From positions 1 through 64,000 of the forward strand of contig CAZLXW010000011.1 of the NCBI GenBank assembly GCA_964563505.1: a stretch of 64,000 nucleotides of DNA, in the 5' to 3' direction. The position numbers and the translations under genes were made by a program. The notes under the pieces are model-generated. The model was not told where the DNA came from. It saw only the letters and a list, made by a program, of their open reading frames with translations, and did no database searches. Shown one piece after another: positions 55,987-64,000 of the stretch. This stretch comes from UBA1351 sp964563505 (GTDB taxonomy: Bacteria; Bacillota; Clostridia; Lachnospirales; Vallitaleaceae). Numbering within the stretch: the stretch's first letter is position 1; every line of letters starts with the position of its first letter.

Positions 55987-56813
55987 TATTTTAGGACCTC
56001 CTTCGGGTCAAATATATCTCGCATAATATCACCTAACATGTTAAAGGCTGAAACAACCATGATAATAGCCATTGCCGGTGCAAACATCTGAAGTGGGTGC
56101 GTCATCATAACATTCTTAGCTTCACTAAGCATAGCCCCCCACTCAGGCATTGGCGCTTGAACGCCTAATCCGAGAAATGATAGTGTTGAAATATTTATAA
56201 TTGACCAGCCCATATCAAGAGTCGCTAAAACAATTAGCTCTGATGAAATACTTGGTACAATATGTTTTGTTAAGATATACCATTGTCCAGTTCCAACACA
56301 GCGTGAATACAACACATAATTTTTTTCTCGGTATTGTAGCACCTTTGTTCGAACCATTCGTGCATACCACGCCCATTTTATAATAATTGTTGCCAAAATA
56401 ACATTTAAAACATTAACACCAAGTAAAGCCACAATAGCAAAAATCATAATCTGACTAGGAAAAGATAGCATGACATCAACTAAACGCATAATAATTTCGT
56501 CAACAAAGCCTCTTGAATATCCTGCAAGAATCCCCATTACTGTTCCGATAAAAAGGGTTCCTATCATTGTTGTAAGAGACAAATAAAAGGTTGGGCGAAT
56601 TCCAAAAATCAACCTCGAAAAGACACAACGGCCAAGGTAATCCGTTCCCAAGGGATATTCCCAGCTAAATCCTTCAAATTTGGCGAGTATGTTTGCTTCA
56701 AAGGGATCATTGGGTATAATCCAAGGACCTATAATCCCTAAAACAGCTATCCCAAACAAAAAAACAAGTAAGAATATCGCTTGCTTTGATTTTTTAAGTT
56801 TTTTCCATATCAT
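55986..56813 (-). CDS. ABC transporter permease, NikC/OppC-like
   Basis: A 275-residue inner-membrane permease with five to six segments. It has the OppC-type N-terminus, GTDYLGRCVFSRLIFGIRPT, and a permease loop WYILTKHIVPSI. The start overlaps the stop of the NikB-like gene by 4 nt. Second permease of the importer. Confidence 0.93.
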   Translation of the reverse strand: MIWKKLKKSKQAIFLLVFLFGIAVLGIIGPWIIPNDPFEANILAKFEGFSWEYPLGTDYLGRCVFSRLIFGIRPTFYLSLTTMIGTLFIGTVMGILAGYSRGFVDEIIMRLVDVMLSFPSQIMIFAIVALLGVNVLNVILATIIIKWAWYARMVRTKVLQYREKNYVLYSRCVGTGQWYILTKHIVPSISSELIVLATLDMGWSIINISTLSFLGLGVQAPMPEWGAMLSEAKNVMMTHPLQMFAPAMAIIMVVSAFNMLGDIMRDIFDPKEVLK

Positions 56814-57751
56814 GATGAATAACTCCTTATTCTTGGATCTGCCATGTGTTGTATAATATCAAAAACCAAGTTAAACACCACAAATAATAAACCGATAAAT
56901 AGTATATAAATTTGGATAATTGGATAATCTCTGTTAAAAATTGATTCAATGCAAAGCTTTCCAACACCTGGCCAGGCAAAAACATTTTCCACAACAATTG
57001 TTCCCGAAATTAATTGTGGAATACTCATACCTATAGCAACTATACATGATTGCAATGAATTTTTAAGTATATGCAGACCTGATATTCGCCACGGATTTAG
57101 CCCTCTGACCTTTGCATACGTTACATAGTCTTCACGCATATTTTCCAGCATATTATTTCGAATAAGACGGATATAGGTCGATATATAGGTCATGGCCACC
57201 GTAACTGACGGCAAAATAATATATCTAATTCCACCATTTCCACTTGTCGGCAAAAGTTTCAACTTATAACTAAATATCCAAATGAGAATTAGTCCAATGA
57301 GATAAGCAGGCATTGACGTTGTCATAAACACAAAAGCACGAACACCTTTGTCAAACCAACTGTCTTTAAAAACGGCACAGAAAAATCCAATAGGCAAGCT
57401 CAAACCAATAACAATTAGCAGCGACATTCCCGCCAAGCGAATTGTTGACGGTAGTGTGCGTTGAAATTCGCTGAGAACAGTACGCGACGGATTAACATAA
57501 CTTACTCCAAAATTGAGTTGCACGGTGTCTTTTAACCAATATACATACCTCATCAAAAAAGGGTTATCAAGTCCCAGTTCTTCTCGAACTTCTTGAATGG
57601 CCACTTCCGTAATTACAGGAGTCTGTCGAACACGTAAAGCAACCTCTGCCGGATCCGACGGAATTAAATTAATAAATACAAAACACATAAATGATACAAG
57701 TAGCATTAATGGAATTGTTGTTAGTAATCGCTTTATTACATACGCTCTCAT
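56810..57751 (-). CDS. ABC transporter permease, NikB/OppB-like
   Basis: A 313-residue permease that starts MRAYVIKRLLTTIPLML and shows the family order of six segments, the NPSRTVLSEF and DYVTYAKVRGL loop, and VENVFAWPGVGKL. It is 9 nt downstream of the binding-protein gene. First permease of the importer. Confidence 0.93.
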   Translation of the reverse strand: MRAYVIKRLLTTIPLMLLVSFMCFVFINLIPSDPAEVALRVRQTPVITEVAIQEVREELGLDNPFLMRYVYWLKDTVQLNFGVSYVNPSRTVLSEFQRTLPSTIRLAGMSLLIVIGLSLPIGFFCAVFKDSWFDKGVRAFVFMTTSMPAYLIGLILIWIFSYKLKLLPTSGNGGIRYIILPSVTVAMTYISTYIRLIRNNMLENMREDYVTYAKVRGLNPWRISGLHILKNSLQSCIVAIGMSIPQLISGTIVVENVFAWPGVGKLCIESIFNRDYPIIQIYILFIGLLFVVFNLVFDIIQHMADPRIRSYSS

Positions 57752-57760
57752 TTTTTCTCC

Positions 57761-59374
57761 TTAATCAGTTAGGTACATTTTTTCAAAAGGCACTTCATAT
57801 TGACTCATGCTAAACTCTACACCACTAACTTTTTCATTAAACACTGCTTTATTGCATTCATAAGTAATCGGAAGATAAATCGCCTCCTCATGAAGCATCT
57901 TCAAAACGAATGTATATAACTCTTTTCGTTCTTCTTCGTTTGTTGATACCATAATCCGGCTAATTGCTTCGTCAATTTCTTCCTTATGCTCTAATCCTAA
58001 TTGTGCCGCATAGTCTCCATATACAGGTCTTTGCATGGCAGATAAAGACGATTGAGGATCATATGGAGTTCCCCAGCTAATGTTAAAAACCATATCAAAA
58101 TTACCGTTCTTCATATTATCCCGATATGATTGTTCTTCTTCACCTTTTAGCGTCATTAAAACACCAATTTTACTAAGTTCTGCTTGTATATACTCTCCAA
58201 TGGTTCTTTCGGTTACACTATCTGCATTATATAAAAGTTCAAACTCTAACTTTTTACCTTCTTTTTCTCTTATCCCAATGTCGCTTGTATGCCACCCAGC
58301 TTCCTCTAAAAGTTGGCTCGCCTTTTCTAAATCATAAGCAAATGCCTCTATATTTACATCACAATACGGAACCGTCTTTGCAAACAAAAAATCTGCCGGC
58401 ATCTCTAGCCCGTTAAATATCCCTTCTGAAATCATTGATTTATCGACTGCATGCTGCACCGCTTTTCTCACTTCTATATCTTGAAAAACACCTTCTGCTG
58501 AATTCAATAGAATTTGACGTGTGGATGTTGGTGCTGACAAGGCCACTTCTATACCTTCATACTCTTTATATTTACTAACCGCGTCAGCATCAATCATATT
58601 TTTCCCATAAATCAAATCAATCTCTTCATTTTCTAATGCAAGCATTCGGGTTTGATTATCTGATATCACTTTAACAATAATTTTATCAATTTCCGGAATT
58701 TCTCCCCAATAATTTTCATTTTTTTCAAATACCGCATACTCATCTGTTACAAAGTCTGTTAGTATGTATGGTCCGGTTCCTATATACCCCTCAACACCAT
58801 CCTTTGTTGTCCCTTCAATCATTGAGTTAGGTGATATCATTGCAAAAGGTCGCGTAACTCCTAACTCGGTTAGCATTGGATAATATGGATCCGAAAGCGT
58901 AATAACAAACGTTGTTTCATCTTCTGCCTCTACACTCACCAATAAATTCATCATTTCTAGCCATGTATGGCGTTCCATATTGTCAATAATTGCATCAAAA
59001 TTCGCTTTTATTGCATATGCATCACACACTTCACCATCAGAAAAAATTACCCCTTCTCTGATTTTGAACGTATATACAGTACCGTCATCACTGATGTCCC
59101 AACTTTCAGCAAGATTAGGTTCATATCCCTTTTCTGTAATTTTGACAAGTGTCTCATACAACATACCTTGAGCATACATTTCTCCTGCATACAGGTGTGG
59201 GTTTAAGTCTCTAATATCTCTAAAGTTTACAAAAGTCAAAACTTTTTCGTCATCTCCTCCTGTATTACCGCCTGTTTTCTCTTCGCTGTTTATTGCACAT
59301 CCACTTAGTACTAGCAATATACAAACAAAAAAAGTTATTTTCTTAACTAAAAATTTTAATCTACTCTTTAACAT
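57761..59374 (-). CDS. Nickel/peptide-type ABC binding lipoprotein
   Basis: A 537-residue family-5 (NikA/OppA/DppA type) binding lipoprotein. The signal (about 1-25) ends in lipobox VLSGC. The body has FVNFRDIRDLNPHLYAGEMYAQGMLYE, AESWDISDDGTVYTFKIREGV and VRKAVQHAVDK, typical of the family. The ligand is not deducible, but the Fur box upstream points to a metal or metal-chelate. AAGGAGG precedes the start at 59374. Confidence 0.93.
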   Translation of the reverse strand: MLKSRLKFLVKKITFFVCILLVLSGCAINSEEKTGGNTGGDDEKVLTFVNFRDIRDLNPHLYAGEMYAQGMLYETLVKITEKGYEPNLAESWDISDDGTVYTFKIREGVIFSDGEVCDAYAIKANFDAIIDNMERHTWLEMMNLLVSVEAEDETTFVITLSDPYYPMLTELGVTRPFAMISPNSMIEGTTKDGVEGYIGTGPYILTDFVTDEYAVFEKNENYWGEIPEIDKIIVKVISDNQTRMLALENEEIDLIYGKNMIDADAVSKYKEYEGIEVALSAPTSTRQILLNSAEGVFQDIEVRKAVQHAVDKSMISEGIFNGLEMPADFLFAKTVPYCDVNIEAFAYDLEKASQLLEEAGWHTSDIGIREKEGKKLEFELLYNADSVTERTIGEYIQAELSKIGVLMTLKGEEEQSYRDNMKNGNFDMVFNISWGTPYDPQSSLSAMQRPVYGDYAAQLGLEHKEEIDEAISRIMVSTNEEERKELYTFVLKMLHEEAIYLPITYECNKAVFNEKVSGVEFSMSQYEVPFEKMYLTD

Positions 59375-59387
59375 ATTTCCTCCTTAT

Positions 59388-59402
59388 TGATAATCGTTTT
59401 CA
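59388..59402 (-). promoter_or_regulatory. Fur box of the importer operon
   Basis: Plus-strand TGATAATCGTTTTCA matches the Fur 7-1-7 consensus at 12 of 14 informative positions. It is 14-28 nt upstream of the binding-protein start and downstream of the candidate -10, where it would block transcription. Confidence 0.7.
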
Positions 59403-59411
59403 ACAAACCCT

Positions 59412-59441
59412 ACTATATCACGGGATGAAGTATCCGTCCAA
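59412..59441 (-). promoter_or_regulatory. Candidate promoter of the importer operon
   Basis: Minus-strand TTGGAC (59436-59441) and TATAGT (59412-59417) are 18 nt apart. The spacer contains the dyad GGAT-5-ATCC, a possible LysR site. The hexamers are imperfect, as expected for an activated promoter. Confidence 0.45.
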
Positions 59442-59453
59442 TATCCAATAAGA

Positions 59454-59490
59454 AGAACCTAGTTATAACGTTTTGTTATAACTAGGTTCT
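59454..59490 (-). terminator. Long palindromic terminator overlapping the LysR stop codon
   Basis: AGAACCTAGTTATAAC (59454-59469) and GTTATAACTAGGTTCT (59475-59490) are perfect 16-base arms around a five-base loop. It includes the LysR stop (59482-59484) and is followed on the minus strand by TCTTATT, a weak U-run. It separates LysR from the importer operon. Confidence 0.65.
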
Positions 59491-60393
59491 ATATAATTCT
59501 TTCAATCTTATTAAAAAATCTTTTTCGATCTTCATAAGGTGGTACCCTAACCTCAAAATATATCCCACATTTAAACAATTATGGCAACAGTTAATCTTAA
59601 TTCTTCGGATATGATTTTTCTGATAATCAACTTTTAGAAAATCCAAACCAAGGCTACACAAATCTGTATGTGACAGCATATTCATCATCACATGTTCACT
59701 ATTGGTATGTACCATATGGCGCATTTCATTCACTTTAATTTGATTTTGACTGATTATATCCACATGTTCCATTAAGGAAAAATAATCTTTTTCTCCCTGT
59801 ATAAATTTCAGCCCTTGAAGCGCCTCAAAATCAACGATTTTTTCTTCGTATAATGGATGCTTTGGACCTGCATATAAGCATAATTGACATTTTTTCATTG
59901 TATGAAATACGATCTTCTTTCGAGAAAGCATCTGCTTAAAAACATGCTCTTGATGTTCAGGGTAGAACAATATCCCGATATTCGAACGCATCTTCCATAC
60001 ATCATCAATGATATCTTCACTTTTCCCTGTTTTATAATCGATATGGACTCCCTTTTCTTCATAGGCATTATAATAATTTGCTAACATCCTTGCAATCATA
60101 TTACTTGAATATGCTGTAATTTTTAATTGAGAATAAGCCCTATGTGTGGCTAAATCTTCGACTATATTAACTGTCTTTAGTATATTCTTTGCATAGAGAT
60201 ATATCTCTTCTCCAAAATCAGTTGGCTGAACTCCCTTAGAATTTCTAATTAAAATATTTTGATCTAATTCTACTTCTAAATTTTTTAGCACCTTACTTAC
60301 ATTCGGCTGTGATGTATATAAACGTTCTGCCGCTTTATTTAAGCTTCGACTTTCAACCGCTGCAACCAAATATTCTAACTGTCTTATTTCCAT
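59482..60393 (-). CDS. LysR family transcriptional regulator
   Basis: A LysR regulator of about 303 residues. The N-terminal winged helix-turn-helix is typical (MEIRQLEYLVAAVESRSLNK, then NVSKVLKNLE) and an effector domain follows. An unusual C-terminal cluster INCCHNCLNVG (about 265-275) and a His-rich HMVHTNSEHV might bind a metal (inference). The ATG at 60393 has GTGAGG upstream; earlier codons would begin inside the Fur box. It is next to, and co-oriented with, the importer operon, which it probably activates. Confidence 0.9.
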   Translation of the reverse strand: MEIRQLEYLVAAVESRSLNKAAERLYTSQPNVSKVLKNLEVELDQNILIRNSKGVQPTDFGEEIYLYAKNILKTVNIVEDLATHRAYSQLKITAYSSNMIARMLANYYNAYEEKGVHIDYKTGKSEDIIDDVWKMRSNIGILFYPEHQEHVFKQMLSRKKIVFHTMKKCQLCLYAGPKHPLYEEKIVDFEALQGLKFIQGEKDYFSLMEHVDIISQNQIKVNEMRHMVHTNSEHVMMNMLSHTDLCSLGLDFLKVDYQKNHIRRIKINCCHNCLNVGYILRLGYHLMKIEKDFLIRLKELYRT

Positions 60394-60413
60394 CTTATCC
60401 TCACTTTTGATTA

Positions 60414-60428
60414 TAATAATCATTATCA
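60414..60428 (-). promoter_or_regulatory. Fur box of the LysR gene
   Basis: Plus-strand TAATAATCATTATCA matches the Fur consensus at 13 of 14 informative positions. It lies between the LysR -10 and start codon. Confidence 0.8.
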
Positions 60429-60437
60429 TTTTATGTT

Positions 60438-60466
60438 ATTATAGCATAAAAAAAGATATTTAACAA
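60438..60466 (-). promoter_or_regulatory. Promoter of the LysR gene
   Basis: Minus-strand TTGTTA (60461-60466) and TATAAT (60438-60443) are 17 nt apart. The -35 lies inside the loop/arm of the atpC terminator, so the two signals share DNA. Confidence 0.7.
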
Positions 60467-60483
60467 AAGTACGTTAAATATCT
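60448..60483 (-). terminator. Terminator of the ATP synthase operon
   Basis: On the minus strand AGATATTTAAC pairs with GTTAAATATCT around an eight-base loop, followed by seven T residues. It is about 20 nt beyond the atpC stop. Confidence 0.88.
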
Positions 60484-60504
60484 TTTCTTTCCTACTGCTT
60501 ACCT

Positions 60505-60915
60505 TCAATTATGTCCGTCATACCATTCCATCACTTCAAGTCGTGTTATTGCGCGTTCAAGAGCTAGCTTCGCTTCAACATGATCCTTGTTTTCTGCTAA
60601 TCTTTCTTCCGCTCTTTGTTTTGCTTGCTTTGCACGCTCAATGTCAATTTCATGTGGCCACTCTGCCGCATCCGGAAGAAGTGTCACTTGTCTTTCTTTA
60701 ATCTCAGTAAATCCACCATGAATCAAACCCTTAATTTCTTGCTCATCGGTTAGAATGGTGCACGTTCCTGTTGAAAGCGCAACGGTCGTCGGTGCATGGT
60801 CATCTAAGATTCCCATTTCACCTTCTGTTGTTCGAATGACAACTCGCTTCACTTCACCATCATAAAATTCGCCATCTGGTGTAATGATTTTTAATTTGAT
60901 CATTCCATTATCCAT
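60505..60915 (-). CDS. atpC: F1 ATP synthase epsilon subunit
   Basis: A 136-residue epsilon subunit with the N-terminal beta-sandwich (IKLKIITPDGEFYDGEVKRVVIRTTEGEMGILDDHAPT) and the C-terminal two-helix domain (DIERAKQAKQRAEERLAE). It couples the central stalk and can inhibit ATP hydrolysis. Last gene of the operon, 11 nt after atpD; AAGGTG precedes the start. Confidence 0.96.
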   Translation of the reverse strand: MDNGMIKLKIITPDGEFYDGEVKRVVIRTTEGEMGILDDHAPTTVALSTGTCTILTDEQEIKGLIHGGFTEIKERQVTLLPDAAEWPHEIDIERAKQAKQRAEERLAENKDHVEAKLALERAITRLEVMEWYDGHN

Positions 60916-60926
60916 TTTATCACCTT

Positions 60927-62315
60927 CTAAACTCGTGCTAATACGTCACTGATGCTACCTGCCATAAGGAATGCACTCTCCGGAATATCATCATGTTTAC
61001 CTTCAAGAATTTCCTTAAATCCTTGAATGGTTTCACTCAAGGAGACATACTTTCCATCAAGACCTGTAAAGGTTTCTGCCACGAAGAAGGGTTGAGATAA
61101 AAATCGTTCCATTTTTCGTGCACGTGCAACAGTGATACGGTCTTCATCCGAAAGTTCATCCATACCTAGGATGGCAATAATATCTTGTAATTCCTTATAT
61201 TTTTGTAATACCTGCTGAACGCCTCGAGCTACCGAATAGTGCTCTTCACCAACAATATGTGGATCCAAGATTCGTGATGATGAGTCCAATGGATCTACCG
61301 CCGGATATATACCTTTTTCAACAATGGAACGGGATAGAACCGTTGTTGCGTCCAAGTGAGCAAAGGTTGTTGCCGGAGCCGGGTCAGTTAAGTCATCGGC
61401 GGGAACATATACTGCCTGAACCGATGTGATTGAGCCTTTTTTTGTCGATGTAATTCGCTCTTGTAGGGCTCCCATCTCAGTCGCTAATGTTGGTTGGTAA
61501 CCAACGGCACTCGGAATACGTCCAAGTAATGCGGAAACTTCAGAACCTGCTTGTGTGAATCTGAAAATATTATCAATAAAAAGAAGAACGTCTTTTCCGC
61601 CTTCATCTCGGAAGTACTCTGCCATTGTTAGCCCTGTAAGACCCACGCGCATTCTCGCTCCCGGTGGCTCATTCATCTGACCAAACACCATGGTTGTTTT
61701 ATCGATAACGCCGGACTCACGCATCTCGTGATATAGGTCATTTCCTTCACGTGTACGCTCACCAACACCTGTAAACACAGAGAATCCTCCATGCTCTGTT
61801 GCTATATTACGAATTAACTCTTGAATTAATACGGTCTTACCAACACCGGCTCCACCGAATAATCCGATTTTACCACCTTTTTGGTAAGGACATAATAAGT
61901 CAACAACTTTTATTCCCGTCTCAAGAATTTCTGTTTCTGTTGACTGTTCCTCAAATTTTGGTGCTTGCCGATGTATAGACCATATCGGAGCACCCACTGG
62001 AGCCTCTTTTTCGTCAATTGGATCACCGGACACATTAAACATACGTCCAAGGGTTTTTTCTCCAACCGGAACCGATATCGGATTTCCTGTATCAACTGCT
62101 TCCATTCCACGAACCAAACCTTCAGTTGGTCCCATAGAGATACAACGAACAACGTCATCTCCTAAGTGCTGTGCAACTTCAACAATTAATTGTTCTCCAT
62201 TTTGACGTGTAATCGTAATCGAATTATATAAATTCGGCATAGATTCAGCGTCAAATTTAATATCTAAAACGGCACCAATAATTTGAGTGATTTTACCTGT
62301 GTTCTTCTTTTCCAT
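60927..62315 (-). CDS. atpD: F1 ATP synthase beta subunit
   Basis: A 462-residue catalytic subunit. Walker A GGAGVGKT (about 152-159), the catalytic Glu in GVGERTREGNDLY, Walker B VLLFIDNIFRFTQAGSEVSALLGR and the DELSDED loop are all intact. It drives ATP synthesis at the membrane complex, or hydrolysis to pump ions in a fermenter. AAGGAG precedes the start. Confidence 0.98.
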   Translation of the reverse strand: MEKKNTGKITQIIGAVLDIKFDAESMPNLYNSITITRQNGEQLIVEVAQHLGDDVVRCISMGPTEGLVRGMEAVDTGNPISVPVGEKTLGRMFNVSGDPIDEKEAPVGAPIWSIHRQAPKFEEQSTETEILETGIKVVDLLCPYQKGGKIGLFGGAGVGKTVLIQELIRNIATEHGGFSVFTGVGERTREGNDLYHEMRESGVIDKTTMVFGQMNEPPGARMRVGLTGLTMAEYFRDEGGKDVLLFIDNIFRFTQAGSEVSALLGRIPSAVGYQPTLATEMGALQERITSTKKGSITSVQAVYVPADDLTDPAPATTFAHLDATTVLSRSIVEKGIYPAVDPLDSSSRILDPHIVGEEHYSVARGVQQVLQKYKELQDIIAILGMDELSDEDRITVARARKMERFLSQPFFVAETFTGLDGKYVSLSETIQGFKEILEGKHDDIPESAFLMAGSISDVLARV

Positions 62316-62360
62316 TTTAATCTCACTCCTTAATTATCTCGTTCATAATTTCTGCACTCG

Positions 62361-63230
62361 TTATTGAAGCGCTTCGGCTCCACCAACAATTTCTGTAATT
62401 TCTTGGGTAATTGATGCTTGTCGAGCGCGATTGTATTGTAATGCTAATTTATCAATCATATCATTTGCGTTATTGGTTGCAGAATCCATGGCTGTCATAC
62501 GTGCGCCATGTTCACTCGCTACAGATTCTTTTAGTGCACCATAAATAACACTACTTAAATACTTCGGCAAGATTTGATTTAACACCTCTTCAGGTGACGG
62601 TTCAAAGTTCATTACTGATGTAGTCTCTTCCCCTTGATCATCGAATTCTTCAGGTTGAACAGGCATTACTTTCATGAGTTTAGGCTCTTGAGTTAAGGTT
62701 GATTGAAAATGTGTATATGCAATATAGACTTGGTCAATCTCTTTTTCCATATATAAATCCAAGATTAAACGACTTAATTCAATTGCTTTATCATAGGTTG
62801 GATCATCCAGCGCATCATGATAAGTTTCAGTAATGTTCGCTCCGCGCTTACGTAGGTATTCAGCTCCTCGTTTACCAACAGCATAAACTTTTTCATCCTC
62901 CGGACTAATATTATTTTCCGCACGATGATTCATCACCAATTTACCAATATTACTATTGTATCCGCCGGCTAAACCACGATTCGATGTCATCACAAGATAG
63001 AGTGTTTTTTTGCCCTCACGTTCTTCCAGCATCGGATGGGATACCCCTTCGCTTTGGGCTAAAATTGATGAAATTGTATGGTGAATCGTCTGAAAGTATG
63101 GGCGCGTTGACACGGCTGCCGCCTTTGCTTTTTGTAGCTTGGCCGTTGCCACGAGTTTCATTGCTTTTGTAATCTGCTGAGTACTTGTAATGCTGACTTT
63201 ACGGCGCTTGATTTCTCTTATTGAAGCCAT
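62361..63230 (-). CDS. atpG: F1 ATP synthase gamma subunit
   Basis: A 289-residue rotor subunit. The N-terminal helix has IKRRKVSITSTQQITKAMKLVA and the C-terminal helix ends SATNNANDMIDKLALQYNRARQASITQEITEIVGGAEAL. It transmits rotation between the ring and the alpha/beta hexamer. It lies 9 nt after atpA and 45 nt before atpD. Confidence 0.97.
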   Translation of the reverse strand: MASIREIKRRKVSITSTQQITKAMKLVATAKLQKAKAAAVSTRPYFQTIHHTISSILAQSEGVSHPMLEEREGKKTLYLVMTSNRGLAGGYNSNIGKLVMNHRAENNISPEDEKVYAVGKRGAEYLRKRGANITETYHDALDDPTYDKAIELSRLILDLYMEKEIDQVYIAYTHFQSTLTQEPKLMKVMPVQPEEFDDQGEETTSVMNFEPSPEEVLNQILPKYLSSVIYGALKESVASEHGARMTAMDSATNNANDMIDKLALQYNRARQASITQEITEIVGGAEALQ

Positions 63231-63239
63231 ATCATCATC

Positions 63240-64000
63240 CTATTCTAGTGTTTTTTTGAACTCTTTTTGAAATTCATCACAAATTGAAGTTAACTTCTCA
63301 TCCAATTCATCCGTTAAACCGTCTTTACCAAGAATCTCTTTTTTCACTTCTGAATAGTGGCTATCCACATATTCCAGAAACATATTCTCATAATCCTTGA
63401 CTTGGTCCACTTCAAATTCCATCAGATATTTTCGAGTAACAGCGTATAAGATTAACACTTGGTCTGCAACTGCCATTGGAGCATATTGAGGTTGTTTTAA
63501 AACTTCCATAATACGTTCTCCTTGATACAGTCGATCACGAGTATCTTTATCCAAATCAGATCCGAATTGGGCAAATGCTGCCAATTCACGATACTGAGCT
63601 AACTCAACACGAATCGGTCCAGCAATTTTTTTCATTGCTTTTATTTGAGCCGCACCACCAACACGTGATACGGATAATCCGGCATTAATTGCTGGTCTAA
63701 ATCCGGAGTTAAACAATTCCGTTTCTAGAAAAATCTGACCATCTGTAATTGATATTACGTTCGTTGGTACATATGCCGAGATATCGCCTGCCTGTGTTTC
63801 AACAATCGGAAGGGCTGTTAATGAGCCTCCACCAAGTTTTTCATTAAGGCGTGCTGCACGTTCCAGTAGACGTGAATGCAGATAGAATACATCTCCCGGA
63901 TAGGCTTCACGTCCTGGTGGTCTACGAAGAAGTAGTGACATGGCACGATAAGCAACCGCATGCTTTGACAGGTCATCATAAATAATTAAGACATCTTTTC
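63240..64000 (-). CDS. atpA: F1 ATP synthase alpha subunit, C-terminal part
   Basis: The open frame runs off the right end of the window; 253 residues of the C-terminal half are present. The frame before the internal ATG at 63941 reads KDVLIIYDDLSKHAVAYR, so the gene continues beyond 64000, and that ATG is not the start. Visible motifs are SLLLRRPPGREAYPGDVFYLHSRLLERAARL and ISITDGQIFLETELF and SVSRVGGAAQIKAMKK. It is the non-catalytic nucleotide-binding subunit. Confidence 0.97.
   Translation of the reverse strand, partial: KDVLIIYDDLSKHAVAYRAMSLLLRRPPGREAYPGDVFYLHSRLLERAARLNEKLGGGSLTALPIVETQAGDISAYVPTNVISITDGQIFLETELFNSGFRPAINAGLSVSRVGGAAQIKAMKKIAGPIRVELAQYRELAAFAQFGSDLDKDTRDRLYQGERIMEVLKQPQYAPMAVADQVLILYAVTRKYLMEFEVDQVKDYENMFLEYVDSHYSEVKKEILGKDGLTDELDEKLTSICDEFQKEFKKTLE

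Noticed and set aside
63240..63941. A complete short ATP synthase alpha-like gene starting at 63941
   Set aside because: The frame continues upstream to the window end with conserved alpha-subunit sequence, so it is a truncated view of a normal atpA.

Overview
The window is about 64 kb of AT-rich DNA that reads as the chromosome of an anaerobic, sugar-scavenging Clostridia species (Lachnospirales/Vallitalea-like is my guess from protein style, not from a search). Supporting signs are strong AGGAGG-type ribosome sites, CUT1 sugar ABC transporters without an encoded ATPase, YesM/YesN and YesS-type regulators, HD-GYP/DUF5317 proteins and an F1 ATP synthase operon. I see no rRNA, tRNA, CRISPR array, transposase, prophage or integration scar. 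Nearly all genes from 1 to 42.7 kb lie on the minus strand, apart from a three-gene plus-strand island at 24.8-27.1 kb.

Region by region (all minus unless stated). 0.1-1.5 kb: a three-gene operon (DUF2325, flavodoxin, DUF3793) behind a near-consensus promoter and a Fur box, so an iron-starvation unit. 1.6-16.3 kb: an amino-sugar locus with nagB, nagA, a ROK regulator, a GH94-like phosphorylase, a NagZ-like GH3 enzyme, a phosphohexomutase, a CUT1 ABC importer (binding protein and two permeases) and a YesN/YesM two-component pair. Together they would import GlcNAc-containing oligosaccharides, cleave them by phosphorolysis or hydrolysis, and feed GlcNAc-6-P into glycolysis. Two almost identical operators, one at the ROK promoter and one at the nagAB promoter, suggest the ROK protein controls both. 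16.3-24.7 kb: DUF5317 and HD-GYP proteins, a 25-residue peptide gene behind a leader that can hide its ribosome site, a small Cys-rich protein, a GH51 arabinofuranosidase, signal peptidase I, a DUF3160 lipoprotein with an FG-GAP-like partner, and a pirin. 24.8-27.1 kb (plus): a CarH-like cobalamin-binding sensor followed by a GGDEF diguanylate cyclase and a CsbD-like protein.

27.2-40.4 kb: a rhamnogalacturonan-I utilisation locus: GH105, a GH106-like 925-residue hydrolase, a CE4 deacetylase, a PL11 lyase, an LplABC-type importer and a membrane-anchored AraC sensor-regulator. 40.4-52.2 kb: a less understood block built around a regulator with two N-terminal helix-turn-helix repeats. It is divergent from a plus-strand run of zinc-ribbon membrane proteins, LemA and a DUF2207 protein, then two opposed zinc-ribbon proteins, then a DUF2975/HTH/DUF4173 cassette. 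Repeated ATGACA half-sites occur in both control regions of this block.

52.2-60.4 kb: a tightly overlapping operon for a Nik/Opp-type ABC importer (binding protein, two permeases, two ATPases), a MATE exporter and an AstE/AspA-like deacylase, next to a LysR regulator. Both the operon and the LysR gene have Fur boxes, so this is probably an iron-responsive metal-chelate import system. It is the strongest candidate here for an undescribed system, together with the B12 sensor/GGDEF pair. 60.5-64.0 kb: atpA (cut by the window end), atpG, atpD and atpC of the F1 ATP synthase.
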